From: Listeria swaminathanii | Lineage (GTDB): Bacteria; Bacillota; Bacilli; Lactobacillales; Listeriaceae | Length of the DNA: 64,000 nt | Direction of reading: 5' to 3' | NCBI RefSeq assembly: GCF_014229645.1 | Contig: NZ_JAATOD010000001.1 | Span: 930,001 to 994,000 of the forward strand | Part shown: positions 1 through 9,817 of the stretch, piece after piece | How the letters are laid out: every line of letters begins with the position of its first letter | Position numbering within the stretch: the stretch's first letter is position 1 | Made by a program: the position numbers and the translations under genes | The notes under the pieces: generated by a model | Database searches by the model: none | Seen by the model: the letters and a program-made list of their open reading frames with translations, nothing else | What the model was told of the DNA's origin: nothing

Positions 1-1
1 T

Positions 2-115
2 CTTGATTTTATGTCCATCGGTGTTCGCGCGGCAACGAAAGCGTGGCTAGATAAGTCCGCAATTCTAAATACGAAAACAGCGGCTGAATTTAAACAATTT
101 TTACAGAATAAATAA
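2..115 (+). CDS. polX: PolX-like DNA polymerase/PHP protein, C-terminal end only
   Basis: Only the last 37 codons are inside the window, in the frame that ends with TAA at 113-115. The visible peptide has GVRAATKAWLDKS followed by a short amphipathic tail, which resembles the end of the PHP domain of family X DNA polymerases (B. subtilis PolX/YshC), where a tryptophan/leucine helix closes the protein. Position directly upstream of mutS2 agrees with the polX-mutS2 order in Bacillus and Listeria. The identification rests mostly on context because so little sequence is present; the gene continues to the left of the window. Confidence 0.65.
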   Translation, partial: LDFMSIGVRAATKAWLDKSAILNTKTAAEFKQFLQNK

Positions 116-137
116 CTTTTAAAAAGAAGGATGACTA

Positions 138-2495
138 ATGGAAAAAAAAGTAGAAGCCATTTTAGAATTTGATAAAATAAAAAAACAACTCGCGGAATTT
201 GCTTCGTCTTCACTAGGAGAGCAAGCGATTTTGGAACTCGCTCCAGCGACAGATTTTCAAGTAGTGCAAAAAGCGCAACTCGAAACAGAAGAAGGAGCCA
301 AGATTATTCGTTTACGGGGAAGTGCGCCAATTACTGGTCTAACAGACGTTTTTGCCCATTTGAAACGCTTGGAAATCGGTGGCGATTTAAACGGGCTTGA
401 AATCTACCAAATCGGTAGCAACTTGCGCGTAAGCCGTCAAATGAAAAACTTTATGAACGATTTACTTGAAATTGGTGTCGAAATACCACTTCTCGGCGCG
501 CTTTCGGATGAACTTTTAGTATTAAAAGAAGTGGAAGAGGATATTGCGATTTCCGTTGATGAAAGCGGGAAAGTATTAGATACTGCGAGTGAAGCACTTA
601 GTACAATTCGACGTACACTCCGCCGCACGGAAGACCGCGTACGGGAAAAATTAGAATCTTATTTGCGCGATCGCAATGCTTCGAAAATGTTAAGCGATGC
701 CGTTATTACGATTCGAAACGATCGCTACGTTATTCCCGTTAAACAAGAATATAAAGGGCATTATGGTGGTATCGTTCATGACCAATCCGCATCCGGTCAA
801 ACACTTTTCATCGAGCCACAAAGTGTAGTAGATTTAAATAACGAACGAAAAGCACTTCAAGCAAAAGAAAAACAAGAAATCGAACGCATTCTTGCAGAAA
901 TTTCCGCATCACTCGCTGGCTGGATTAATGAAATTCATCATAATACCTTTATTCTCGGACGCTTTGATTTTATTTTTGCAAAAGCACGTTTTGGGAAAGC
1001 GATGAAAGCCGTAACGCCACATCTTAGTGATACAGGCGTAGTGCATTTAATTGCCGCGCGACACCCGCTTTTAGATGCAGCTAAAGTCGTTGCTAATGAT
1101 ATTTATTTAGGCGAAGATTTCACGACGATTGTAATTACTGGTCCAAATACAGGTGGTAAAACAATTACACTGAAAACATTGGGATTACTAACATTAATGG
1201 CACAATCTGGCTTACAAATTCCAGCACAAGAAGATTCTACGATTGCTGTTTTTGAACATGTATTTGCCGATATTGGTGACGAACAATCCATCGAACAAAG
1301 CTTGAGTACCTTCTCGTCCCATATGACAAATATCGTGTCCATTTTAGAAAGAGTGAACCACAAATCGCTAATTTTATATGATGAACTTGGGGCTGGGACA
1401 GATCCGCAAGAAGGCGCAGCACTCGCAATTGCGATTCTTGATGCAAGCCATGCAAAAGGCGCAAGTGTTGTCGCGACGACCCATTATCCTGAATTAAAAG
1501 CATATGGATACAACCGCGTTCACGCAACCAATGCTTCCGTTGAATTCAATGTCGAAACGCTTAGCCCGACTTATAAACTACTAATCGGCGTTCCCGGACG
1601 AAGTAACGCTTTCGATATTTCGCGCCGCCTTGGATTAAGCGAAAGTATCATCACAGAAGCAAGAAGCCTTGTCGATACCGAAAGCGCCGATTTAAATGAT
1701 ATGATTTCGAGCCTAGAAGAAAAACGCAACTTAGCAGAAACAGAATATGAAGAAGCGCGCGAACTAGCTCGTGGTGCCGATGACCTTTTAAAAGATCTGC
1801 AAAAAGAAATCACCAACTACTATCAACAAAAAGACAAATTAATCGAACAAGCGAGTGAAAAAGCCGCAACGATCGTGGAAAAAGCGGAAGCCGAGGCCGA
1901 AGAAATCATCCATGAATTGCGCACAATGCAATTAAACGGAGCAGCCGGCATCAAAGAACACGAGCTGATTGACGCCAAAACAAGACTTGGGAAAGCCAAA
2001 CCAAAAACAATCAACAAAACCATTCCCCAAGCGCCAAAACAAAAACCACACGTTTTCAAAAATGGCGATAATGTCCGCGTCTTATCACTCGGCCAAAAAG
2101 GTACACTTTTAAGCAAAATTAACGATAAAGAATGGAATGTTCAAATCGGTATCATCAAAATGAAAATCAAAACTACCGATCTCGAATACATCCAACCAGA
2201 AAAACCGAAGAAACAACGCATCATTACATCGGTTCATAGCAGCGGCTCACCAGCTAAAAGTGAACTCGATTTGCGCGGCGAACGCTACGAAGATGCTCTG
2301 CAAAAAGTCGACAAATACCTCGATGAAGCATTGCTCGCAGGCTATCCGCAAGTAGCAATCATTCACGGTAAAGGAACTGGCGCACTTAGAACTGGTGTTA
2401 CGGAATATTTGAAAAATCATCGCATGGTCAAATCAATCCGTTTCGGTGCAGCAGCAGAAGGCGGGAACGGCGTAACAATCGTCGAATTTAAGTAA
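138..2495 (+). CDS. mutS2: MutS2 family ATPase/endonuclease
   Basis: 785-residue MutS2 protein, acting on recombination intermediates and, in Bacillus, on collided ribosomes rather than in mismatch repair. It has the MutS core ATPase with Walker A GPNTGGKT at residues 335-342 and Walker B with D415-E416 (LYDELGAGTDP), a long glutamate/alanine-rich coiled coil around 520-630, and a C-terminal Smr nuclease domain beginning near residue 710 (LDLRG) with the HGKGTG motif near 743. The N-terminal mismatch-recognition domain of MutS1 is absent, as is normal for MutS2. Start ATG at 138 follows an AAGAAGG ribosome site; an out-of-frame ATG at 131 is ignored. It follows polX by 22 bases and is probably co-transcribed with it. 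Confidence 0.95.
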   Translation: MEKKVEAILEFDKIKKQLAEFASSSLGEQAILELAPATDFQVVQKAQLETEEGAKIIRLRGSAPITGLTDVFAHLKRLEIGGDLNGLEIYQIGSNLRVSRQMKNFMNDLLEIGVEIPLLGALSDELLVLKEVEEDIAISVDESGKVLDTASEALSTIRRTLRRTEDRVREKLESYLRDRNASKMLSDAVITIRNDRYVIPVKQEYKGHYGGIVHDQSASGQTLFIEPQSVVDLNNERKALQAKEKQEIERILAEISASLAGWINEIHHNTFILGRFDFIFAKARFGKAMKAVTPHLSDTGVVHLIAARHPLLDAAKVVANDIYLGEDFTTIVITGPNTGGKTITLKTLGLLTLMAQSGLQIPAQEDSTIAVFEHVFADIGDEQSIEQSLSTFSSHMTNIVSILERVNHKSLILYDELGAGTDPQEGAALAIAILDASHAKGASVVATTHYPELKAYGYNRVHATNASVEFNVETLSPTYKLLIGVPGRSNAFDISRRLGLSESIITEARSLVDTESADLNDMISSLEEKRNLAETEYEEARELARGADDLLKDLQKEITNYYQQKDKLIEQASEKAATIVEKAEAEAEEIIHELRTMQLNGAAGIKEHELIDAKTRLGKAKPKTINKTIPQAPKQKPHVFKNGDNVRVLSLGQKGTLLSKINDKEWNVQIGIIKMKIKTTDLEYIQPEKPKKQRIITSVHSSGSPAKSELDLRGERYEDALQKVDKYLDEALLAGYPQVAIIHGKGTGALRTGVTEYLKNHRMVKSIRFGAAAEGGNGVTIVEFK

Positions 2496-2514
2496 ACAAC
2501 TGAGCAAAAATATA

Positions 2515-2543
2515 GCTCCAAATAGGGTGTAAATGCTATACTG
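2515..2543 (+). promoter_or_regulatory. Putative sigma-A extended -10 promoter of trxA
   Basis: TGCTATACT at 2535-2543 is an extended -10 element (TGn before TATACT). The -35 position (about 2515-2520) is poor. It lies between the mutS2 stop and the trxA ribosome site, so trxA probably has its own promoter. Confidence 0.4.
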
Positions 2544-2576
2544 TGTGTACGAAAGTCATAAGGAGTGAATTAAATC

Positions 2577-2888
2577 ATGGTAAAAGAAATTACAGATGCA
2601 ACATTCGAGCAAGAAACTAGCGAAGGCTTAGTATTAACAGATTTCTGGGCAACATGGTGTGGTCCTTGCCGCATGGTGGCTCCAGTTTTAGAAGAAATAC
2701 AAGAAGAACGCGGCGAAGCACTTAAAATCGTCAAAATGGACGTAGATGAAAACCCAGAAACACCAGGAAGCTTTGGTGTTATGAGTATTCCAACACTTCT
2801 TATCAAAAAAGACGGCGAAGTAGTAGATACAATTATCGGCTACCGTCCAAAAGAAGAACTGGATGAAGTCATCAACAAATACGTTTAA
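2577..2888 (+). CDS. trxA: Thioredoxin
   Basis: 103-residue thioredoxin, the cytosolic disulfide reductase fed by thioredoxin reductase. The active site WCGPC gives Cys28 and Cys31, the buried acid D22 precedes it, and the cis-proline is P72 in MSIPTLL. Length is typical of bacterial TrxA. The ATG is preceded by AAGGAG at about 2561. An extended -10 element upstream and a strong terminator downstream suggest a monocistronic unit between mutS2 and uvrC; this trxA-uvrC neighbourhood is shared with Bacillus. Confidence 0.97.
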   Translation: MVKEITDATFEQETSEGLVLTDFWATWCGPCRMVAPVLEEIQEERGEALKIVKMDVDENPETPGSFGVMSIPTLLIKKDGEVVDTIIGYRPKEELDEVINKYV

Positions 2889-2903
2889 AATTATGCTAAA
2901 ATG

Positions 2904-2939
2904 AAAGAAGCTTAGAATGTTTGTTCTAAGCTTCTTTTT
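2904..2939 (+). terminator. Rho-independent terminator after trxA
   Basis: Perfect 14-bp inverted repeat (AAAGAAGCTTAGAA at 2904-2917, its complement at 2924-2937) with a 6-base loop, running into TTTTT. Confidence 0.85.
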
Positions 2940-2963
2940 AAATGTGTAACTGGAGTTGATAAA

Positions 2964-4775
2964 ATGTCTTCTGAACATATCCAAAATAAACTAGCGCTTC
3001 TGCCGGACCAACCTGGTTGTTATTTGATGAAAGATAGACAAGGAACCATCATTTATGTTGGGAAAGCAAAAATTTTAAAAAATCGTGTACGTTCGTATTT
3101 TTCAGGAACGCACGATAGTAAAACACAACGCTTAGTCCAAGAAATTGTGGATTTTGAATATATCGTCACATCATCCAACGTAGAAGCTTTACTACTAGAA
3201 ATCAATTTAATTAAAAAGCACGATCCACGTTTTAATATTCGGCTAAAGGACGATAAAACCTATCCGTTTATTAAAATTACGAACGAACGACATCCGCGCC
3301 TAATTATTACCCGCCAAGTAAAAAAAGATAAAGGGAAATATTTCGGTCCGTACCCAAATGTCTATGCCGCCAATGAAGTAAAACGGATTTTAGATCGCCT
3401 ATATCCACTACGAAAATGTAGCACTTTGCCCAATAAAGTATGCTTATATTATCACCTCGGCCAATGCCTTGCGCCGTGTGTATTTGATGTGGAAGCAAGT
3501 AAGTATAAAGAAATGCAAGACGAAATAGTATCATTCCTAAACGGCGGCTATAAAACCGTCAAAAATGATTTAATGAAAAAAATGCAAGAAGCCGCTGAAA
3601 ATATGGAATTCGAAAAAGCTGGCGAGTTCCGCGATCAAATCAACGCAATCGAAACAACGATGGAAAAACAAAAAATGACAATGAATGATTTCGTTGACCG
3701 CGATGTATTTGGTTACGCCATTGATAAAGGATGGATGTGCGTCCAAGTATTCTTCATTCGCCAAGGAAAACTCATCGAACGCGATGTTTCCCAGTTTCCA
3801 TTTTATAACGATGCCGACGAAGATTTCCTCACTTTCATTGGCCAATTTTACCAAAAAGCCAACCATATTCCGCCTAAAGAAATTTATTTGCCAGATGATG
3901 TTGATAGCGAAGCCGTTCAAGCAGTCGTTCCTGACACAAAAATTATCGTACCACAACGCGGGAATAAGAAAGATCTCGTAAAACTTGCTTATAAAAATGC
4001 CAAAATTGCCCTAAACGAAAAATTCATGCTACTTGAACGTAATGAAGAACGCACAGTCGGGGCAGTAGAACGACTTGGAGAAGCAATGGGAATCCCAACG
4101 CCATCACGCGTGGAAGCTTTCGATAACTCCAACATTCATGGCACAGACCCCGTTTCCGCGATGGTCACATTCCTTGACGGCAAACCAAGTAAAAATGATT
4201 ACCGCAAATACAAAATCAAAACCGTAGAAGGCCCAGACGACTACGCAACAATGCGCGAAGTCATCCGCCGTCGTTACTGGCGCGTCCTCAAAGAAGGCTT
4301 ACCGATGCCCGATTTAATCTTAATTGACGGAGGAAAAGGCCAAATCGACAGCGCCAAAGACGTTCTAACCAACGAACTAGGCCTAGACATTCCAGTAGCC
4401 GGCCTCGCCAAAGATGACAAACACCGCACCAGTCAATTGTTATTCGGCGACCCACTTGAAATCATCCCTTTGGAAAGAAACAGCCAAGAATTCTATTTAC
4501 TACAACGAATGCAAGATGAAGTCCACCGTTTCGCGATCACATTTCATCGCCAACTACGCAGCAAAACCGGCTTCCAGTCCATTCTCGACGGCATTCCAGG
4601 CGTAGGCCCAGGCCGCAAGAAAAAACTACTTAAACACTTCGGCTCAATGAAAAAATTAAAAGAAGCAACCGTAGAAGAAATAAAAGAAGCTGGCGTCCCT
4701 CTGAATGTTGCTGAGGAAGTGCATAAACATATCACAGCGTTCAATGAAAAAGCAAAAAATACCGAGCAAAAATGA
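2964..4775 (+). CDS. uvrC: Excinuclease ABC subunit C
   Basis: 603-residue UvrC, which makes both incisions in nucleotide excision repair with UvrA/UvrB. Visible domains: N-terminal GIY-YIG nuclease (GCY at 18-20, YVGKA at 31-35), UVR/UvrB-binding helical pair around 197-232, the RNase H-like 5'-incision nuclease ([16 protein letters not shown] and [10 protein letters not shown]), and a C-terminal tandem helix-hairpin-helix ([13 protein letters not shown] around 543-556). The GGAG ribosome site lies about 8 bases before ATG 2964. It is followed by a terminator, so the transcript ends before lysC. Confidence 0.97.
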   Translation: MSSEHIQNKLALLPDQPGCYLMKDRQGTIIYVGKAKILKNRVRSYFSGTHDSKTQRLVQEIVDFEYIVTSSNVEALLLEINLIKKHDPRFNIRLKDDKTYPFIKITNERHPRLIITRQVKKDKGKYFGPYPNVYAANEVKRILDRLYPLRKCSTLPNKVCLYYHLGQCLAPCVFDVEASKYKEMQDEIVSFLNGGYKTVKNDLMKKMQEAAENMEFEKAGEFRDQINAIETTMEKQKMTMNDFVDRDVFGYAIDKGWMCVQVFFIRQGKLIERDVSQFPFYNDADEDFLTFIGQFYQKANHIPPKEIYLPDDVDSEAVQAVVPDTKIIVPQRGNKKDLVKLAYKNAKIALNEKFMLLERNEERTVGAVERLGEAMGIPTPSRVEAFDNSNIHGTDPVSAMVTFLDGKPSKNDYRKYKIKTVEGPDDYATMREVIRRRYWRVLKEGLPMPDLILIDGGKGQIDSAKDVLTNELGLDIPVAGLAKDDKHRTSQLLFGDPLEIIPLERNSQEFYLLQRMQDEVHRFAITFHRQLRSKTGFQSILDGIPGVGPGRKKKLLKHFGSMKKLKEATVEEIKEAGVPLNVAEEVHKHITAFNEKAKNTEQK

Positions 4776-4791
4776 TTTTCCACACGATTAT

Positions 4792-4825
4792 AAACGCCAA
4801 TGACTTTGATGTTATTGGCGTTTTA
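4792..4825 (+). terminator. Rho-independent terminator after uvrC
   Basis: Inverted repeat AAACGCCAATgAC / GTtATTGGCGTTT at 4792-4804 and 4811-4823 followed by a T-rich stretch. Confidence 0.8.
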
Positions 4826-4963
4826 TTGCGTAAAAAATGTTACATATATGAACTAACACGTCAGATAAAATAGCTTTTATATATAATAAACTTCCCTTCA
4901 ACACATAAATGCGCTAAAATAAAATCATTGATAAAAAAGAACTAAAAGTCAGGGGGAACGAGA

Positions 4964-6178
4964 TTGGGACTAGTCGTATTAAAATTTGGTGGAACATCTG
5001 TCGGCACCGTGGATAAAATCGGGAAAACAGCAGATCAAGCCATTTATGAGAAAAAACAAGGAAATAAAGTCATCGTCGTCGTTTCCGCAATGGGGAAATC
5101 AACCGACAAATTAGTCGCAATGGCTGAAGAAATTAGCGAGGCTCCAGATAAACGCGAAATGGATATGCTACTTTCTACTGGGGAACAAATCACGATTGCT
5201 TTACTTGCGATGACTTTAAAAGAAAAAGGGCATGATGCTACTTCTTATACAGGGTGGCAAGCGGGAATTGAAACAGAAGCTGTACATAGTAATGCGAGAA
5301 TTGCTGATATTGATAGTGCGCGTATTGAAGCGGCACTTGATGCGGGACAAATCGTTGTCGTTGCTGGATTCCAAGGTTTAACGGCAGACGGGGAGATTAC
5401 TACACTCGGTCGGGGTGGTTCGGATACAACCGCAGTTGCCATTGCATCCGCTCTTAAAGCAGACAAATGCGCGATTTGCACGGACGTTGTTGGCGTGTTT
5501 ACAACAGATCCACGCTACGTCAAAAAAGCCCGAAAGCTCGAACAACTTACCTATGATGAAATGCTAGAATTAGCCAATCTCGGCGCTGGAGTATTACATC
5601 CACGCTCCGTTGAATATGCCAAAAATTTCCGGATTCCGCTCGAAGTAAGAGCGAGCCACGAACAAGAATCAGGAACAATGATCGAGGAGGATTTAACAAT
5701 GGAAAATACCAAAGTAGTCCGTGGAATCGCTTTTGAAGACCAAATCACCCGTGTAACTATCCACTGGAAACAAAAAGAAGCGATGCGTGTGTCCAAAGTC
5801 TTTACAAAATTAGCGGAAAATAATATTGATGTAGATATTATCATCCAAGGAATTACTGGTCTAGGTCACGGCAACCTATCCTTCACTATCAAAACAAGCG
5901 CACTTTTAGCAACACTAGCTGTTTTAGAAGAAAGTAAAGAACTGCTTCAAATCGAAAAATTAGAATCCGAGCAAGAACTGGCGAAAGTTTCGATTGTTGG
6001 CTCTGGAATGGTAAGTAATCCAGGGGTAGCTGCGCAAATGTTCGAAGCTTTAACAGAAAATAATATTCCAATTAAAATGATTAGTACGTCTGAAATTAAA
6101 GTTTCCACTGTAGTACCTGCACGTAAAATGGTCGAAGCAGCACAAGTTTTACATGACCAATTTGAATTAGATAAATAA
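4964..6178 (+). CDS. lysC: Aspartokinase (alpha subunit)
   Basis: 404-residue aspartate kinase, first step of the lysine/diaminopimelate, threonine and methionine pathway. The kinase domain opens with KFGGTSVG (7-14) and has GRGGSDTTA around 147-155; two C-terminal ACT domains occupy roughly 265-404 and mediate amino-acid feedback. Start is TTG at 4964, supported by AGGGGG at 4951-4956. Size and layout match Bacillus LysC (aspartokinase II, alpha2beta2). The 138 bases between the uvrC terminator and the start are too short for, and show no sign of, the lysine riboswitch that controls lysC in B. subtilis. Confidence 0.93.
   Translation: MGLVVLKFGGTSVGTVDKIGKTADQAIYEKKQGNKVIVVVSAMGKSTDKLVAMAEEISEAPDKREMDMLLSTGEQITIALLAMTLKEKGHDATSYTGWQAGIETEAVHSNARIADIDSARIEAALDAGQIVVVAGFQGLTADGEITTLGRGGSDTTAVAIASALKADKCAICTDVVGVFTTDPRYVKKARKLEQLTYDEMLELANLGAGVLHPRSVEYAKNFRIPLEVRASHEQESGTMIEEDLTMENTKVVRGIAFEDQITRVTIHWKQKEAMRVSKVFTKLAENNIDVDIIIQGITGLGHGNLSFTIKTSALLATLAVLEESKELLQIEKLESEQELAKVSIVGSGMVSNPGVAAQMFEALTENNIPIKMISTSEIKVSTVVPARKMVEAAQVLHDQFELDK
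5699..6178 (+). CDS. lysC: Internal in-frame start: aspartokinase beta subunit
   Basis: Inside lysC, GAGGAGG at 5684-5690 sits 8 bases upstream of an in-frame ATG at 5699 (codon 246 of the alpha chain). Translation from it gives a 159-residue protein made of the two ACT regulatory domains only. In B. subtilis LysC the beta subunit is made from an internal start at an almost identical place, and the ideal spacing here argues the same mechanism is used. What is seen is the ribosome site and frame; production of the beta chain is inferred. Confidence 0.75.
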   Translation: MENTKVVRGIAFEDQITRVTIHWKQKEAMRVSKVFTKLAENNIDVDIIIQGITGLGHGNLSFTIKTSALLATLAVLEESKELLQIEKLESEQELAKVSIVGSGMVSNPGVAAQMFEALTENNIPIKMISTSEIKVSTVVPARKMVEAAQVLHDQFELDK

Positions 6179-6183
6179 AAAAT

Positions 6184-6238
6184 AAGCTTGCAGTGACAAA
6201 GTGAATTCTTCCTTTGTCGCTGCAAGCTTATAATTTTT
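6184..6238. terminator. Bidirectional terminator between lysC and the yslB-like gene
   Basis: Inverted repeat with 18-base arms (6184-6201 and 6212-6229, one mismatch) followed by an AT-rich tract on both sides, between two convergent genes. The minus-strand gene ends at its edge. Confidence 0.8.
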
Positions 6239-6695
6239 AGTAGCGCTCTTCGTTATCGATTGTTTCTTTACGATCCCATTTAATAATAATCGTTGCTTGT
6301 TTTTTACGTTTATCAATTTCATCGTAACTTTCGGTATATAGTTTTTTCTGTGATTGCAATTGTTCGGCAATAAAACCAGCTTCTAGTCTAAAGGTAGGCT
6401 CTTCTTGCGCGTTAAAACGGGCGGCAACCATTTCGCCTTCTAAAAGTAAGCGTAGTTCATCTTTCTTTTCTTTCAAAATACTGAAACTTCCCCAAGAGGC
6501 TTCTTCAAAGAATTCAGCTATCTCTTCTAGGGACTCAAGTGGAAATTTGCGAGCTAAGTCTTTTCCTGCCCAGTACATAATGTGAGGCGCTTCATCTCCA
6601 AGTATTTCAGGAATTAAATAATCTCGTAGTAAATCTAAACCAAAACTTGGAACAAGTGCTTTTTCCTCGTATTTATTCTGTTCATTTTCTGTCAT
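6237..6695 (-). CDS. YslB-like protein (DUF2507)
   Basis: 152 residues from the chosen start. It matches the pattern of B. subtilis YslB: LLRDYLIPEILG, MYWAGKDLARKFPLES, an EEASWG turn and the LEAGFIAEQ helix near the C-terminus. The family is related to the V4R/TRAPP-Bet3 fold by published profile studies, but its function is unknown. The frame stays open 14 codons further to 6737; I favour ATG at 6695 because it gives the usual family length and has a GGGG-type ribosome site at about 9 bases. It is convergent to lysC and divergent from racE, so it is its own transcript. Confidence 0.85.
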   Translation of the reverse strand: MTENEQNKYEEKALVPSFGLDLLRDYLIPEILGDEAPHIMYWAGKDLARKFPLESLEEIAEFFEEASWGSFSILKEKKDELRLLLEGEMVAARFNAQEEPTFRLEAGFIAEQLQSQKKLYTESYDEIDKRKKQATIIIKWDRKETIDNEERY

Positions 6696-6877
6696 TTCGG
6701 ATACCCCACTTTCATACACCATTATAACCAAAATCACCCTAAAATGGAAAGCACAATAAATAAATTTCTATAAAAAACCTTTTTTCTCAAAAAAGACTTG
6801 CGAAAAAACCGAAAAAATAAGAAAATGGAAGGTATAGATAAAAAAATGGAAATTAATAAAGAAATTGAGGCGAGACT

Positions 6878-7678
6878 GTGAAACAAGCTATTGGCTTTAT
6901 TGATTCGGGAGTAGGCGGTTTGACAGTAGTGCGAGAAGTGCTAAAACAGCTACCCCATGAACAAGTATATTATTTAGGTGACACCGCACGTTGCCCTTAT
7001 GGACCACGCGACAAAGAAGAAGTAGCTCAGTTTACTTGGGAAATGACCAATTTTCTAGTAGATCGTGGCATCAAAATGCTCGTTATTGCATGTAACACAG
7101 CAACGGCAGCAGCTTTGTATGACATTCGCGAAAAACTGGATATCCCTGTTATCGGGGTTATTCAACCAGGTTCGAGAGCAGCACTCAAAGCAACAAGAAA
7201 CAATAAAATTGGCGTACTAGGAACACTTGGTACCGTCGAAAGTATGGCATATCCAACAGCGCTTAAAGGATTAAATCGCCGAGTGGAAGTAGATTCCCTC
7301 GCATGTCCAAAATTTGTATCTGTCGTAGAATCAGGCGAATATAAAAGTGCGATTGCAAAAAAAGTAGTAGCCGAATCACTTTTACCACTGAAAAGTACTA
7401 ATATTGATACGGTGATTTTGGGTTGTACACATTATCCACTTTTAAAACCAATTATCGAGAACTTCATGGGTGACGGTGTGTCCGTTATTAACTCCGGAGA
7501 AGAAACTGCGAGTGAAGTCAGCGCGTTACTGGATTATCATAATTTATTAGAGGCTACAGATGAAGAAATCGAGCACCGTTTTTTCACTACGGGTTCGACA
7601 CAAATTTTTAAAGATATTGCAAAAGACTGGTTAAATATGCCAGATATGACTGTAGAACATATTAAATTAGGAAAATAA
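6878..7678 (+). CDS. racE: Glutamate racemase
   Basis: 266-residue cofactor-independent glutamate racemase, supplying D-glutamate for peptidoglycan. The two catalytic cysteines are visible as C72 (ACNTATAAA) and C183 (GCTHYPLL), with DSGVGGLTV at 9-17 and the DTARCPYG loop at 35-42. Start is GTG 6878 with a GAGGCGAG ribosome site. It opens a compact run racE-rph-rdgB-yfcE with 3-36 base gaps, the same order as in Bacillus (racE-ysmB-rph-ysnA-ysnB), so it is likely an operon. Confidence 0.96.
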   Translation: MKQAIGFIDSGVGGLTVVREVLKQLPHEQVYYLGDTARCPYGPRDKEEVAQFTWEMTNFLVDRGIKMLVIACNTATAAALYDIREKLDIPVIGVIQPGSRAALKATRNNKIGVLGTLGTVESMAYPTALKGLNRRVEVDSLACPKFVSVVESGEYKSAIAKKVVAESLLPLKSTNIDTVILGCTHYPLLKPIIENFMGDGVSVINSGEETASEVSALLDYHNLLEATDEEIEHRFFTTGSTQIFKDIAKDWLNMPDMTVEHIKLGK

Positions 7679-7690
7679 GAGGTGCCAATA

Positions 7691-8437
7691 ATGAGATTTG
7701 ATGGAAGAGAAAGTAATGCATTACGAAATATCGAAGTAACACCAGATTATTTAATGCATCCAGAAGGTTCTGTTTTAATTGCATCAGGAAATACAAAAGT
7801 TATATGTTCTGCAAGTGTGGAAACAAAAGTACCACCATTTATGCGAGGAGAAGGCCGCGGCTGGATCTCTGCTGAATATTCGATGTTACCACGAGCAACG
7901 AACACACGTAACATCCGTGAATCCTCTAAAGGTAAAGTAACCGGCAGAACAATGGAAATTCAACGTTTAATCGGACGTGCGCTCCGTGCAGTTGTTGATT
8001 TAGACGCACTTGGCGAAAGAACGATTTGGCTTGATTGCGACGTTATCCAAGCTGATGGCGGTACACGTACAGCGTCTATCACCGGCGCGTTTATTGCAAT
8101 GGTTATGGCAATTGCCAAGCTAGACGAAGAAACACCATTCACTAAATTTCCGGTAAAAGATTTCCTAGCTGCTACAAGCGTGGGCGTTTTAGAAGAAGGC
8201 GGCACCGTGCTTGACCTGAACTACGTAGAAGATAGCGCAGCGCAAGTAGATATGAATATTATTATGACTGGTAGCGGCGCCTTCGTGGAACTTCAAGGAA
8301 CCGGCGAAGAAGCTACTTTTTCCGAAGCAGAACTTGCTGAACTAATTGTTTTAGGTAAAAAAGGTATTAGCGAACTAATCGAAATCCAAAAAGAAACACT
8401 TGGAGAAAAAGTCACAGCGCGGATTAAAGGAGAATAA
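7691..8437 (+). CDS. rph: Ribonuclease PH
   Basis: 248-residue phosphate-dependent 3'-5' exoribonuclease that trims tRNA precursors. Recognisable blocks: MRFDGR start, HPEGSVL, the arginine-rich [20 protein letters not shown] phosphate-binding segment, [19 protein letters not shown] and [20 protein letters not shown]. The frame opens at GTG 7682, but AGAGGTG overlaps that codon, while ATG 7691 lies at ideal distance and gives the family N-terminus, so ATG is chosen. It is spaced only a few bases from racE and rdgB. Confidence 0.95.
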   Translation: MRFDGRESNALRNIEVTPDYLMHPEGSVLIASGNTKVICSASVETKVPPFMRGEGRGWISAEYSMLPRATNTRNIRESSKGKVTGRTMEIQRLIGRALRAVVDLDALGERTIWLDCDVIQADGGTRTASITGAFIAMVMAIAKLDEETPFTKFPVKDFLAATSVGVLEEGGTVLDLNYVEDSAAQVDMNIIMTGSGAFVELQGTGEEATFSEAELAELIVLGKKGISELIEIQKETLGEKVTARIKGE

Positions 8438-8440
8438 AAA

Positions 8441-9052
8441 ATGAGTAAAATTATTATTGCCACCGCCAACAAAGGGAAAGCAAAAGAATTTGAAAAAATC
8501 TTCGCTAAATTCAATATCGAAGTAGCTACGTTAGCAGATTTTCCAGAAATTGGCGAAATCGAAGAAACTGGCACAACATTCGCTGAAAATGCTGCTCTTA
8601 AAGCCGAAACGGTCGCTAGCTTGCTAAATCAAACAGTTATTGCTGATGACTCTGGTTTAATCGTAGACGCGCTTGACGGAGCTCCTGGCGTCTATTCCGC
8701 ACGCTATGCTGGTGTCGCTCATGATGATGCCAAAAACAATGAAAAACTACTTAAAAATTTAGAAGGCGTTGAACCCGCTAAAAGAACCGCTCGTTTCCAC
8801 TGTACACTTTCTGTAGCCACACCTTCTGAGAAAACATCTTTTTACACAGGTGAAGTAGAAGGCGTTATTGCAGAACAACTTTGCGGAACAAATGGTTTCG
8901 GTTATGATCCATTATTTTTCTTACCAGATTTTGGTCTTACGATGGCAGAAATTCCCGCAGAGAAAAAGAACGAAATCAGCCACCGTGCAAATGCCATTAA
9001 ACAACTAGAAAAAGATTTAACAGAAGTAGTAGAAAAAGTAACCAAAAAGTGA
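8441..9052 (+). CDS. rdgB: RdgB/HAM1 non-canonical purine NTP pyrophosphatase
   Basis: 203-residue dITP/XTP pyrophosphatase that cleans the nucleotide pool of deaminated purines. It has the N-terminal ATANKGKAKEF nucleotide-binding motif, the metal-binding EETGTTFAENA and ADDSGL blocks, GVYSARYAG, and GFGYDPLF plus SHRANA near the C-terminus. The ribosome site AAGGAG lies inside the last codons of rph, so the two are translationally adjacent in the racE-rph-rdgB run. Confidence 0.95.
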   Translation: MSKIIIATANKGKAKEFEKIFAKFNIEVATLADFPEIGEIEETGTTFAENAALKAETVASLLNQTVIADDSGLIVDALDGAPGVYSARYAGVAHDDAKNNEKLLKNLEGVEPAKRTARFHCTLSVATPSEKTSFYTGEVEGVIAEQLCGTNGFGYDPLFFLPDFGLTMAEIPAEKKNEISHRANAIKQLEKDLTEVVEKVTKK

Positions 9053-9088
9053 GAAAATAAGTAACAGTATCACAGGGGAGGAAACAAA

Positions 9089-9613
9089 ATGAAATTATTA
9101 GTAGTTAGCGACAGCCACTCAGAACGTGACTGCTTAATCCATCTTAAAGAAAAATACGAAAATACAGTCGATGCTATGATTCATTGTGGGGATTCTGAAT
9201 TAGAAGCTGACGATCCTGCGATTCAGGGATTTCATACTGTTCGAGGCAACTGTGATTTTGGTGGCGGCTTCCCAAATGATTGGGTAGGAGAAGTAGACGG
9301 CTACCGCATTTTAACCACACACGGACATCTCTATAACATCAAGATGACACTCATGAATTTACGATATCGTGCACGTGAACTAAACGCAGATTTCGCCTTC
9401 TTCGGTCATTCCCATGAACTAGGCGCAGAGATGCTAGACGACACCATCATTTTAAACCCAGGAAGCATCTCCTTACCAAGAGGCCGCATCCGCATCAAAA
9501 CATATGCACTCATCGATTCCACACCAGAAGGCATCCAAGTGCGCTTCATGGACCGGGACGACAACGAACTAACAGACCTAACCCAAACATTCCCATTAAT
9601 CAAGCACAACTAG
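9089..9613 (+). CDS. YfcE/MJ0936-type metallophosphodiesterase
   Basis: 174-residue calcineurin-like phosphoesterase. Metal ligands are visible in order: SDSHS (7-11), HCGDSELE, GNCDF, THGH and GHSHELG. The size fits the short YfcE/YsnB family of phosphodiesterases, for which the physiological substrate is not settled. An AGGGGAGG ribosome site precedes ATG 9089. It is the last gene of the racE-rph-rdgB run and the last core gene before the tRNA and the accessory block. Confidence 0.9.
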   Translation: MKLLVVSDSHSERDCLIHLKEKYENTVDAMIHCGDSELEADDPAIQGFHTVRGNCDFGGGFPNDWVGEVDGYRILTTHGHLYNIKMTLMNLRYRARELNADFAFFGHSHELGAEMLDDTIILNPGSISLPRGRIRIKTYALIDSTPEGIQVRFMDRDDNELTDLTQTFPLIKHN

Positions 9614-9662
9614 GTCAAAAGGCACCCGAAAAAGAAAAAATGCAATAACTTAAAGAAAACCA

Positions 9663-9691
9663 TTGACAAACAAGCGATTTAAACATAAAAT
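9663..9691 (+). promoter_or_regulatory. Sigma-A promoter of tRNA-Arg
   Basis: Consensus-like TTGACA (9663-9668), 17-base spacer, TAAAAT (9686-9691), with the tRNA starting 32 bases further on. Confidence 0.8.
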
Positions 9692-9723
9692 GGTATTTGG
9701 CTGTTGAAAAGACAGTGCCATTT

Positions 9724-9797
<74 letters not shown>

Positions 9798-9817
9798 TTA
9801 AAATAAGTAAATCAAAT

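Noticed and set aside
3570..3956. 128-codon minus-strand frame inside uvrC
   Set aside because: It lies antisense to a clear catalytic gene, has no ribosome site and is a shadow of codon bias; the same applies to the antisense frames within tig, clpX, hslU, codY and parE.
4826..4963. Lysine riboswitch upstream of lysC
   Set aside because: Only 138 bases after the uvrC terminator, no L-box-like multi-stem pattern and no second terminator before the start codon.
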